Origin: Chlamydomonas reinhardtii
Taxonomy: Eukaryota; Chlorophyta; Chlorophyceae; Chlamydomonadales; Chlamydomonadaceae
Length of the DNA: 64,000 bases
Assembly (NCBI RefSeq): GCF_000002595.2
Contig: NC_057009.1
Span: forward strand, 8,529,709 to 8,593,708
Direction of reading: 5' to 3'
In this document: in pieces, positions 33,638-47,150 of the stretch
Layout: every line of letters starts with the position of its first letter
Numbering within the stretch: the stretch's first letter is position 1
The notes under the pieces: model-generated
What the model was told of the DNA's origin: nothing
Seen by the model: only the letters and a program-made list of their open reading frames with translations
The model's database searches: none
Made by a program: the position numbers and the translations under genes

Positions 33638-36600
33638 ATGAAGCTTACAAGTAGCAAATCGGCGACCTCCTGTCGCAGCTCGCGGAGGAGCTCCGTGGCG
33701 GTTCATGCTCGCTTTGGCCGCGACTCGGGCCTTATCCTTGGACCGAATGGACCTAACAACAATCCTGGCAATAACAACCAGAAGATGAAGGAGCAGCGGC
33801 TAATCCTGCCGGGGCAGCAGCAGCGTGGCGCACCTGGCGGAGGCCGCATTGTGTTCCCGGAGAAGCAGGGCGGCAGCGGCAAGCCAGGAGGCGCAAGCAT
33901 GGACAACTTCCTGCCAGATGACAGTACACTGGGTCTAGTAGGCGAGTCGCTTGTCGGTGGCCCCGCGACACTTAACAAGTATCGCCCGCCCGCCGGTTTT
34001 ATGAACGAGAACCTCCCGGAGGACGCATACAGTAGCATGGACCCTCAGGAGATGCTCAACAAACTGCGTGCGCGCGCTGGGCACTGGCACGAGCTTGCCA
34101 AGTTGATGGCGCCGCTCAACTCAAGCGGCTACAGCTCGTCGGCCATCGACGAGTTGACGGGTATCACGCCGCTGGAGCAGAGCAAGTGGGTCGTGGCGGC
34201 GACCGTGTATGAGTCCGTTAAGGCGTCGCCGGCGGTGTCCCCGGACACGCTGCGCCACTTCAACCAGGGCGGCGAGGAGCTGCTGCACCCCTTCCGCTTC
34301 CTGTCCGCCGAGCGCCGCGTGTCGGCCGCGCAGTACATCGCGGAGCAGAACCTGGACCCGCCGGTGAGGGGCGAGAGGGGGAACGGAGGGCCCGCGTCGG
34401 GGGAAGGGGTATCGAGGTGACGAACGTGCGTGACGAGCGAGGGCAGGGAGCGGATGGGCGCACGGTGCGACCTGCACCGCGTGACCAGTGTGTAGTGGCT
34501 CTGGATGAACTGCGTGGCGTCTCACAACGAGGGGGGTTGCTCAGGCATTGGCATTCTCGAGAGGCTCAGGCACCAGTATCAGGCGTCTGTGTTGCAAGTT
34601 GGCGCAGCCACGCACCTGACAGGGGCGCGTTGACGGAGACGTACGCGCGCCCGCAATGAACTCTGAGGCCTACAACCTACTGGTGCAGCACTGATTTACG
34701 ACTTAGCTTGGCCAGTCGCTAGCCCTCACACCTCGCACACCTGCCCCTTTGCACTGCTGCACACCCTTCCACCCACCCACACCTACACCCGCCCGCACCC
34801 CGCATGTGCCCACGCAGATGTGTGAGATCCTGGCCCGCTCCATGAAGGAGTACGAGCGCCGCCCCACCGAGCGCGTGGGCTTCACCGACCACCCCGCCGA
34901 CTGCCTGGCGTTCAAGTACCTGCGCGACGTAAGCGGCTGCGGGGGAGGGAGGGTGGGGGCGGGGATGGGGCATGTTGGGGTGGCGGTGGCAGCGGCAGTG
35001 CTGAAGGTGGGCTGGGGGTGGACGGTGTGGGCTGGGGCGGGCGTGGGGCCGGCCGTACGGAGCAGGGGCGTGGTAGTGGGAGTAGGGTGGGGCAAGTTGG
35101 GGAGTTGCAAGAATGCCTGCAGGGATACGGCCATATGGGGCACCAGCGGTCTGCTGAGGAACACAGGGCAGACAGATGGCACGACACAGCGCAGCACGTC
35201 AGCACAGCGTGCTCTCTCGCCGGGGCTTGTTGTCCCGTCCAAACCGCCGTCGGCGTGCGTTGCCGTCCCACCCACTTACTCGTACAGGCCATCGAGTGCC
35301 GCAAGCGCGAGGAGGCGGTGCAGAAGGTGGAGCAGGGCCTATCAGTGGCGCTGTCAGACGGAGCGCGGCAGCGGCTGGTGCGTGCGGGCGCGGGTGCGGG
35401 ACGTGGGTGCGGGTGCGGGCAGGCAGGCGGGCAGGCAGGGGGGCAGTGTGGGCTGCTGCTGGGTGCGTGGGGGGACGGCAAGGGGTGCCGGTACGACCTC
35501 TCAAGCCTCCCTCATGCACTTACCCCACTCCCACTGCCACACTCCCCCACACCCCCACCACCACCACGTGTGTGCAGTACGAGCTGCTGGCTGAGTCGCC
35601 CGAGGAGGCGGACACGGGGTCGGGCGTGTCGGCCAGCCTGGTGACGCTGCGGCTCAACCCCGAGGAGCTGGGCGTGCGGCCGGTGGCGGTGCTGGGAGAG
35701 CTGGGGCACGCTACGGTGAGGCAGCGCGTGTGTGTGTGCGTGTTGGCAGGCGTGTTAGTGCGGGGCCGGCAGGCGAAGTGGTGCAGCATGAAACGCAGTT
35801 TGGGCGCAGCCAGGGAGGTGGGGCTTGAGCCTGGGCGGGGCGGGTGACCAAGGTGGTTAGCAAAGCAGGGCAGGGCGGGGCTCGGGAACCCCAGAAGACG
35901 GCAGCCTAGTATGGCGGATGAGGCGGAGGAGAGGCGCCGGGGAATCAGGCGCACGTGGGAGCGATGCCATGGTGCGACCTGGGGCCTGGGGCACGGCACT
36001 GGGTGGCTGTGGGCTGGAGAGGCGACGTGAGGAGGCGCGGTGGGGGGGCGAGGATGGGCGCGGCGCTCAGAAATCACTCACGAGTCACGGTATGCAGTGA
36101 CCGGGAGCCGCCTGCCCATGCCCGCTCGCAATCAGCTGTGTGCCTGGTTTTTCCCAACGTATCCTCAACCCGAACCCTTCCCCGCTGCCGGTTCCGCTCC
36201 CCGCTTCCCGCACGCCCGCCCCGTGCAGATCGACGACCTGCAGGCCGCGCCTCGCGCCAGCCAGGGCGGCGCGTTCGGCATGTTCACCATTGAGCCCGCC
36301 GACGCCGACGCCAGCGCCGGCTCCTCATCCGCCGCCTCCACCTCGGGCCGGCGGGCGTCCGCCGCCGCCAGCAGCTGGGTGGCGCTACCCATGTGGCGCG
36401 CGCTGGCAATGGCGCGGCAGCCGGTGGGGCTGATGCTGAAGGACTGCGCCGCCGTGCAGGCGGTGCTCGCGGGCAGCAAGGCCAAGGTGCGGGCGCGTGG
36501 GGCGTGAAGCGCTTGGGGGGTGGGGCGCGGCGGGTGTGGGGCGCCTGGGGCACGGGGTGAGGGTGCGATGAACAGGGCACGGCTGTTTGTTGCGCGGGAG

Positions 36601-37160
36601 ACATAATATTCAATTCGCAGGCCGCACCGTGCCGCATGATGGCACGAACCAGCCCTGTTGTATTTCGGCAACCGCTTGTCCTGAGCTTCTCCCTTTTGAC
36701 TAGGCATGTCGCAACCCCCTTCCACGCACGCACCCTGGCACATACGCTCGCACACACGAACACCATCCTGCGGCTTTCTTCTTTGTGCTTCACACACATA
36801 CACACACATGCATCCGCACACGCACACTCTCTGGGCGGGCTTCGTTGTGTTGGTTATTTGAACACACGCACGCACACACGCCACCCCACGCAGACGGACG
36901 AGGACAAGAAGCGGCTGAGCGGCCCGGGCATGATTGTGGCGGACAAGGCGCCCGCCACGTGGCAGGAGGCGGGCCTGGACGAGAACGCCTGGTACCTGGC
37001 GCAGCCCGAGGGCGCCCGCGCCATCCAGCTGGTGGACGGCCGGCGCGCCAAGGCGCAGGAGCTGGACAAGCGCGGCGCGCTGTGCGGCGTGGTGCTGTTC
37101 CTGGCGCGGCCGCCCGTCAAGGAGACGGAGGACCGCGGCCACAACCTGCTGCAGGTGTAG
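33638..37160 (+). CDS. RAF1: RuBisCO accumulation factor 1
   Basis: Chloroplast Rubisco assembly chaperone; in the family it dimerises and holds RbcL antiparallel dimers during assembly of the L8S8 enzyme. Six exons, all in phase 0: 33638-34363, 34818-34928, 35288-35377, 35578-35715, 36229-36486 and 36894-37160, giving 529 aa. Start MKLTSSKSATSCRSSRRSSV is a typical algal transit peptide (Ser/Arg-rich, no acids), followed by an Asn/Gly-rich linker. The alpha domain shows AIDELTGITPLEQSKWVVAA and HHx-like HFNQGGEELLHPFRFLSAE, then DHPADCLAFKYLRD. The beta domain includes VSASLVTLRLNPEELGVRP, and ends GALCGVVLFLARPPVKE before a short tail. Exon 5 contains a Ser/Ala insertion. It lies upstream of the plastid CPS small-subunit gene on the same strand. 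Confidence 0.93.
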
Positions 37161-38212
37161 GGGGCTGCAGGTGTAGGGGGCGGTGGGTGCAGATGGCGGT
37201 GGGTGCGGGTGGTTGGTGCAGGAGGTGGGTGCGGGTGGGTGGTGCAGGAGGTGGGTGCGGAGGTTGGCGGGGGCAGGTGTTGGGGAGCGGCAGCGGGCGG
37301 AGGCGTCTGATGGAGCGGCAGCGGGCGGTGGCAGGTAGGTGCGCGCGCTTCTAGGCGTGTGACACAGATACAACACATGTTATACACACACATGGGCACC
37401 GCGGGCCACGTGTTGATCCATGCTTTGTGTTCAGAAGCAGAAGCAGGGCGGGGGCAGCATCCGGCAGTGCAAGGCGCGCAGGTGTGGGCACGGGCGGCAG
37501 GCGAGCTCTGTCGCGTGAGCTGCATTTTGGCAGGGCTATTGCGGTTCCGTCAGCATGGTTGTTGCAACTGTGTTTGTGTTGTGATGGTGATGAGGGCGGT
37601 GCCTCAAAGCACATAGGCATCTGGGGGATATAGTCGGATGTGGTGGGGCCGCCCGCCAGGTGTTGGATGCGCGTGTGCCTTCGTGTGCTGCCACAGCTTT
37701 GTCAAGTGGCGGCCGAGCCACCTTCTTCTGAAACCACAGAGCTGATGAGATTTCCATGGCCGCGATGCGCAGATGGCTGTTAGGAAGCGCCGCACGCACC
37801 AAGCGCGCCGGGCCCAACCAGGGGCAGCAAGGAAGTCGGGGAGTCGGTATGGACCGGTACCAACTTCGGAAAGGCTTTTCCCCTGGCTCCCGCCTCGACC
37901 GGCGGATGAAGCCACATGGCATGATGGCTTTCCTGTATGTCCTTTGGGAATGCTGCGAAGGTGCAGAGCGCACGATGGCGCCATCAACACGTGCAGTCGG
38001 GTGGCAGCACTTTAGGCCGGAGGTTTCGTTTTGAGTGTATATATGTGAAAGGAATAAATGCATGCGTGAAGCGAATTGCTCTAGAGCTGTCCAGAAAACG
38101 CGGTCTGATGCAATGAGGAACCCCAACCCCTCTTCTTTTCTGCAGAGCGCCCAATTTCCTTTAGTGTTGTTTACCACCACTCCCCACGCCTCATAGTGGC
38201 GTGATAGCAACC
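37161..38212 (+). promoter_or_regulatory. RAF1 3' UTR and CPS small-subunit promoter
   Basis: TATATAT at 38,038-38,044, about 170 bp before the CPS start codon, is a fair TATA-box candidate for that gene. The rest is RAF1 3' UTR and spacer; no TGTAA signal was found. A 224-codon open frame on the minus strand is discussed under findings. Confidence 0.45.
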
Positions 38213-41200
38213 ATGATGCTTAAACAGGGTGTGCAGCAGAGAATCGCTGCGGGTGCCACTCAGAGCACCCGCAGCTGCGTTGTTGAGGCCCATGCGCAAG
38301 CCTCCAGCCGTCAAGTGATTACGCCTTTTGCTCCTCGCGCTAGTGGCAAGACCGCATGCCTGGGCTTCGCTCGCAGCGCCGCATCGGTCAGCGGCGGCAG
38401 GGCTCGCAGCCTGGTGGTTCGCGCCGCCGCGTCTGCTAGCCCTTTCCCCAAGAGGAACGCTCGTCTAGTGCTGGAGGATGGCTCGGTCTGGCACGCGACT
38501 GCTTTCGGCGCGACCGGCACGGAGATTGGCGAGGTGCGCACCATCACTCCAAACCCTGGTTGAAGCAGCGAAGCGCGTCCGGTGCACAATTGGTCTCGGT
38601 GATTGCTGGTGTTGCATGATGAATTGGATTTTTGCGCCGGGAGCGCGGCCACTGGGGGAGCCGCCTTGTTGTAGGAGCACGTTGTCGCACCGACATGCCA
38701 ACCCTTGTTCGCGAACGGTGTGCTTTGACGCGCGCCGCAGGTCGTGTTCAACACCTCGCTCAGCGGCTACCAGGAGATTATGACGGACCCCTCTTATAAG
38801 GGCCAGTTTGTCGCCTTCACGTGCCCGCACATCGGCAACGTCGGGATCAACCTAGGTCGGTTGAAGCGCACGTCGTCCAGATACATGGTTGTCGCAAGAT
38901 AGCTGTGCGTTTGATGAAATATCAATGGGCGCTGAGCTAGGAATCGTCAGCCAACAAGAGTTGAGTCCGGAGGCAGCACAGCGCAGCCCTCACCCGGCAC
39001 CCCTGGCCCCGCCGAAGCACCTGGCCATCCACCGCACTGCCTGCCCCTCACCACATACCTCCTCCTAACGCACTGCCTCACGCATCCCCACCTCCTACCT
39101 CCCTCCCTCCCAATAGAGGACATGGAGTCCACCAAGTGCCACCTGGGTGCCATCATCGTGCGCGACCTGTCCTGCGTCGTGTCCAACTACCGCTCGCGCA
39201 TGTCGCTGGACGAGTACTGCAAGAAGGAGAACGTCATCGGCCTGGCCAACCTGGACACGCGCGCGCTGACCAAGGTGCTGCGCGAGACGGGCTGCCTGGT
39301 GGGCGTGGTTACCACCGACGCCTCCAAGACGGACGCGGAGCTGGTGACGATGGCCAAGGGGTGGACCATCGTGGGCAAGGACCTGCTGAGCGTGGTGTCG
39401 TGTACGGAGCCGTACGAGTGGGGCAAGGGCACTACCGACGAGTGGGAGTTCAACCACCGCGCCAAGCTGAACAAGCAGCACGGGCCCTTCCACGTGAGTT
39501 GTGCGGTGCGGTGCGGGTGGGTGGGAAGGAGAGGAGGCTGGTGGGAAGGCGGTGTGAGGAATGCAGAGGGAGGGAGGGCAGGAGGGAGAGGCTGGGAGTG
39601 GGGAGTCCGAAGACTGAGAGTGAGGTAAGGGGCGGGCGTGACACAGACTCAAAAGGGGACCGGGGAACGACTTGATTAGGAAATCGTTGATGAAAGGCCG
39701 GGCTCGCGGAACGGAGGGATTCAGGGCACGCAACACAAAAGGGTTCCCTACATACTGGGGTCAGTGCCCAGCCGCTATCCACACCGACAGCCAGCAGCTG
39801 CGGCCTGCAGTTGACAGTGCAGCTCGTGCAGTGACGAACCTGTCGGATCGCGCAGTACTTGGTACTAGCGCCCAGACGCCGAGGGTGGGGCCGCTGTTGG
39901 CTGGTCACACCGAGCATGTACTTGCCTGGGTGCCCCAGGCCACTTGCAAGGAGCATGCACCCAACCCGGACACCCAGCCTGCTGGCTACAGCTGCCACCA
40001 CGCCATGTCCATCAGACTGCTGCGCGCGCTCTGTCGGTCCGTTTTCCAAGCCCACCTCTCAACCCACTCCCCGCTTTACCCATCTTTATCCCTCAGGTTG
40101 TGGCATACGACTTTGGCATCAAGACCAACATCCTGCGCCGCCTGGCCTCATTCGGCTGCCGCATTACCGTGGTGCCCGCCACCTACCCCGCCTCCGAGGT
40201 CCTCAAGATGAACCCCGACGGCGTCTTCTTCAGCAACGGCCCCGTAAGTAGCGCAGCAGTGGCAGTGGCGGGAGGAGGATGAGGTGGGAGCGCGGGAGCT
40301 TGAAGAGCAAGGGGCTGGAGCCTGGGGTGCAGGGGCAAATGGGCATGGAGTGGGAGAGAGAGGGCAATATGGTTGGCTGCGGCTACGCGGAATCCAGGCG
40401 TGTTTGGCATACAAAGCAGGATGGCCCGTCCCTGACTGTACCTGTGCATGCCCCCCCCCCCCCCACACACACACACACACATGGTGTCGGCTCCCGGCGC
40501 AGGGTGACCCGTCCGCCGCCCCGTACGCGGTGGACAACGCTAAGGCCATTCTGGGCAAGAAGCCCGTGTTCGGCATCTGCATGGGGCACCAGGTGCGTGT
40601 GTGTGTGTGGGCGTGTTCCTGTGTTTCTGCTGTGGGGGACTCGCAGGGGGGACAGGGGCCGAACTGGGTCACGAGGGGTCAGAGAGTGGATACGAATGGT
40701 GGGAGTGATGGGCAAAGGGCTACGAGGGAGGGCTGGTGGGCGAGCAAGGGACAAGGGAAACGATATGTTCCCCCCACGTTGTAGGAATCATGTAGCAAGG
40801 ATGGGGGCATCTTGGGAATGGGTGGACGCCCAGCCTTGCAGGCAAAGTAAACAGGCACATTCACAGGGGTCTCGTGGGCAGGGGCACACCGGACAAGGGC
40901 CACAACAGGCAAGCAAACTCTCTGGGCAATCCCGTTGCATTGTGCACTCCCTCGCCCCACACAGGTTCTGGGCCAGGCGTTTGGCGGCAAGACCTTCAAG
41001 CTCAAGTTCGGGCACCACGGCGGCAACCACCCCATCCGCTACATGCCCACTGGTGAGCCTGCGCGCCACACACCCTGCCCCGCGCGTCTTGCTGTCACAT
41101 CGTTTCTCGCAACCCGCTATGCGTCCTTTCTGCATGCTGTGACAGGCCCTTTTCCCTCGGTCATACCCGTTACCCCCACCGCTCACTTATATAATTCCGC

Positions 41201-41887
41201 AACCCCCTGCCAGGCCGTGTGGAGATCTCGGCGCAAAACCACAACTTCGCTGTGGACCCCTCCACCCTGCCCGCGGGCGTGGAGGTGACCCACATCAACC
41301 TCAACGACGGGACATGCGCAGGTGGGGAGAACACATGGGGTAGCTGGAGAGGGAGGGGGTAGGGGCAGAGAAAGAGGGCCTGACAGAGGGTAGGGGCAGG
41401 GAAAGAGGGCCTGACAGAGGGATGGGCCGCGCCAGGTGCTGGCGGAACAGACGGGCGCAGCGGGGCTGTCTAATCAGTAAGATGGTGCCAAGGAGTGGGG
41501 CGTGAGACATGGGCGCATGAGAACGCAACGCGGCGGTGGAACAGTGGGACGTACGGCATCGATATTGCCTTCAGGGGGCGATGGGTTACTGTCTGAGGCA
41601 AGGTAAAGGCGTTTGCTTGCGTGTGGATTCTGCGGCGGGGTAGCCGCAAGTGGCCAGTGCTAGGCGCTCCCGTCTCACGGTCTACCTGTCATGCGACCAC
41701 CCCCGACTCCTGACCCGCCTTCCGCCCTGCTCCCGCCCCCCCCACAGGCATGGTGTTCAAGGAGAAGAAGGCCATGACCATCCAGTACCACCCCGAGGCC
41801 TCCCCGGGGCCCCACGACGCCGACGTGTGCTTTGAGCAGTTCGTGGACATGATGCGCGCCGAGAAGGCCGCGCACGCCAGCGCGTAA
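38213..41887 (+). CDS. carA: carbamoyl-phosphate synthase small subunit, plastid
   Basis: Glutamine amidotransferase subunit that supplies ammonia for carbamoyl phosphate in arginine and pyrimidine synthesis. Eight exons in phase: 38213-38533, 38741-38855, 39117-39493, 40097-40243, 40503-40592, 40965-41052, 41214-41321 and 41748-41887, giving 461 aa. About 80 N-terminal residues ([19 protein letters not shown] onward) look like a chloroplast transit peptide. The CPS small-chain domain starts at [14 protein letters not shown] and includes [19 protein letters not shown] and [12 protein letters not shown]. The class I amidotransferase domain has [16 protein letters not shown], the catalytic Cys in VFGICMGHQ, and the His/Glu pair in [13 protein letters not shown]. 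All key residues are present. A TATATAT lies about 170 bp upstream. Ends KAAHASA. Confidence 0.97.
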
Positions 41888-44003
<2,116 letters not shown>

Positions 44004-45576
44004 GCGCCTCACGGCGCTGGCTTGAGCGGCTGTATGGCACGGAGCAAGGTAAGGATGGGCACTATAGAGGTGAACATGGAAACAGGGCAGGCTGCCGGAA
44101 CCATGAAAGTAGCCGACCGTGGTTTAATCCTGGAGATGTGTCCCTGTGTGTCCGTCGTTCTCAATGCCAGCGTGCCGGCCTTTCACATGGCTTGCGCGGG
44201 TATCTGACTACTCGCCAATCAATGCCTGCTTGTTACAGGTTGCAGGAGGCAGGACGGGCGTGCAGCTTGACAGCTGACACGTGCGGGGGCGTGCCGGGCG
44301 AATGAGTTTGAGCTTGCCCTTTGGACGAGGAGTCACAGAATGAAGCGGTGATCACGGGGAGGTGGCCAGCAGCTGGCTAGTCACACGCAATGGCGGCACG
44401 TCAACGCACCCATGGTTACATGTGGGCAGTACGACGTGGCGCGGCAGCAGCTCCTGCCTGTCGCGACGCTGTGTGAGTGGTATGGCTGCAGCTCTGGGTT
44501 CTTGGAGGAGGATTTGGCGCACCGCATTCCTTAGGTAGGGCGGCGCGCAGGTGGTGCAAACGCCTGGCAATGCGGCGGGCTGACTTCGGAGCTGTGGTGG
44601 TGCGGTTCGGGACCGCCCGTGGCCCCGCCGTTCCCCGTGTCATCCGGTTTGGGCCGCGTGGGCACGACGTCGTGAGGGACGGCTTGGCTACCGAGGTAGT
44701 CTATCTATCGGGAGTAGCACGGCGGGAATTTTTGCGCGGCGGAACGCCCGGCGGGCTGGGAGCCATCCACCAGGAGTCACTGTTGCGTAGTAACGCTTGG
44801 GCGGCTTGTTTACCAGCCAGGACATTACGAGAGAGTGTGTGCAGTCGGTTGGGGTGTGGCAGGTGCCGAGAGGTCCGGGCTGCGCTGGAAGCATGGTGGA
44901 AATGTAACGAAACTGTTGCGCATGCACTGTGAGCCTGTGACGCTTGGCAGGTGGTTCTTGGGTGCTAATGTATTGCTGCCCAGTCACCGTCTCACCAAGC
45001 CGCTAAGTACCGTACCGCCTTCCTGGTTCCAACCTCGCACAAGTCGGGCACAAGTTCGAGCACTAGCATGCTGCGCCGCCGCGGCCAGCCGCAGCCCGGC
45101 AGCAGTAGCGACGGTACCCCCATGGCGATAGGCCGATAGCAAACGCTTCTACAATGCAGCACTACCGTAGCAATAGAGTCGGACCACATCCCAAGCCCCC
45201 ACCATCACCCAAATGTATGTCCACAGTACATACAAGCTTGCCATTCAGACCATCTACGCACATGACCCGCACACATGACAGCAGCCAGCCCACTTTAGCA
45301 TCAACCAGCGGTGCAGCACCTCCAGGGCCACGGGCCCTCCCATGCACGACCCGGCCTGCGACCAGGTCCACTTCAGCCGGTAGGGCACTTAGCCCACCAC
45401 TCTATGCCGCCGCACCTTGGCCACCGCTCCATCTGCGCTCCCACCCCCTCGGCCTCCGTCTCCGTCTTCCATGGACGGCTACACCCCTCAGCCCTCATAC
45501 TCTGGCCTGCCTTTCACTGAGCCTCCTCATGCTCTCTAATCTGTCCGTGGTCTTCGGGGCTTTACCCCAGCTCCGC
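44004..45576. other. 1.57-kb convergent intergenic region
   Basis: Between two converging genes. A TGTAA on the plus strand near 44,905 could end the PSRP6-like transcript, giving a long (900-nt) 3' UTR. A 151-codon plus-strand open frame (44,477-44,932) shows no recognisable domain and is not annotated. Confidence 0.4.
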
Positions 45577-46567
45577 TCAGCCCTGCAGCAAGCTGTCGAG
45601 GTCCGAGGTGAACGTGCTCAGCCGCGCCTCCGTCGTCACCTTGAGCCCGCTTCCGCTAACGGCGCCCTGGGACCATAGCGTGACCAGCAGCTTGGCGTCA
45701 AAGGCCGTGGTGTGAGCGTTAGGGTTGCAGAAGATCTGCAGCAAAGAGAAGGAGCGTGGAATCACGGAGCTTGCGTGTCTGGGGGTTGTTGGCGAGCCGT
45801 GGGGACACACTGGGGCGGCAAGCAGGTGGCGTAGAGCGGCCTCTCCAACACGCGCCACATACCCTCCGCATTACATGGGCTGGTTCCTGGTTCTGGGTTT
45901 GGGTATCATTTAATAGTGGTTGGAGGAGCCCTGCACTGGACGGCAAGCGCACCTCGATGCCCACTTGCTCGTCCTTGTGCTGCCACTCCATCATGTCCCA
46001 TCGCTTTGGCCTTTGCGCTTTCTGCTTCTCCGCAAATGTCTGAAACAGCTTCTGGATGGCGACCTGTGGGTGCGGTGATAAGGGGGGTTGCGTGAGACGG
46101 GGAAGGGTAGGTCACAGGGTCAGGCCGTGGGGTCAGCGGCCCGGAGCAGGGCCGTGCTTGCACATTCGGGCCCTGCCCCGCGACAGCCCAAAACGCGAGG
46201 ATCTTTGGGAACATGTCACTGGAAGTTTAGCCTGGGCACAAGGTCTCGCCTGGAGCTCTTGTGCCTTTTCGTTGGAAAAGGGCAGCGAAATCGTCGTCTC
46301 GCCCGCGTGAAGAAGCAGAGGCCGGGTTGCCACGGGGCCCCCTGCACAGATTGCGTACAGATTATCATTTGATTGCTGGCTGGCAGCTTGGATCCGAGTG
46401 CACAGCGAAGGTCTCGGTCTCGGCGCACCAATTCGGTGCAAGCTTTGGAGTTCGCAAGCCTCCTCACCTACTGCCGCTGCGCGGGGGACTGTGGCTAGAG
46501 CTTGAAGCCTCCGTGGTGTAGCAGCCAGGCGAGGAGCCTTAAGGTGGGTTGCCGACAGCGTGTGCAT
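45577..46567 (-). CDS. small plastid-targeted protein, unknown function
   Basis: Three phase-0 exons on the minus strand, 46567-46472, 46063-45953 and 45735-45577, encode 121 aa. Exon 1 (MHTLSATHLKAPRLAATPRR onward) is a textbook algal chloroplast transit peptide, with no acidic residues and ending VPRAAA. The mature part begins VAIQKLFQTFAEKQKAQRP, then WDMMEWQHKDEQVGIEIFCN, then DAKLLVTLWSQGAVSGSGL, and ends TFTSDLDSLLQG. It has no low-complexity insertion, which suggests a constrained compact protein. I do not recognise the family. Exons 2-3 could in principle be joined to the upstream EPEAAEPEA gene, but that gene has its own in-frame stop at 47,151 and this one has its own ATG and transit peptide. 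Confidence 0.7.
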
Positions 46568-47150
46568 GGTCACAAGTTGGGCGCTTATCGACAGCGCAAG
46601 CTCGCGTTCTGGTGAGGAGCTGGTAGCAGGGACACGCACGTTTGTAAGCAAAAGGGAAGCAGGGTTTTGGCCAGTGTTTCCGCGATGAATCTGGTTCAGG
46701 ATGGGGATCCCGATTGGCTGCCGGCCTGGGCCGCCCCCACCTACCCCCGCCGTCATGCCGTGCCCCGGACCGCGACAACTTTCACAACGCTCTTCCAAAA
46801 CACTTGCGTGTCACCTTCAGTGTCACCTGTTGCAACTGTGCACGTATCTACTGCCTGGCACCAGTCAACGTCGGTGTCTCAGCGAGTCAGCAACGCCATG
46901 GCCCTGCACATCGTAGGGTTCACTCATGTCCAAGCTCATACCTCATGGACGTTTTGTGGGAACTCCTGTTTCTGTGACCTAGCTACCTGACATTTCTGAT
47001 ATGTACATCGACTTCCTTATCAAGTCTGCATGCCTTTAGACTGCTTACTCCATCAACATGACCGCACGCCACGCCTCCTCCCCGCTCCCGTCCAGCCAAC
47101 AGCCCCACGCTCCAGCCTCCAGCCCCAGCCTGCCTACTTTCAAACATGCA
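46568..47150. other. spacer between two minus-strand genes
   Basis: 3' UTR of the Glu/Pro-rich protein gene and promoter of the small plastid protein gene. No signal recognised. Confidence 0.5.

Noticed and set aside
44477-44932. 151-codon plus-strand open frame
   Set aside because: Arg/Gly-rich shadow-like composition, no domain, no promoter or splice context; lies in a convergent intergenic gap.
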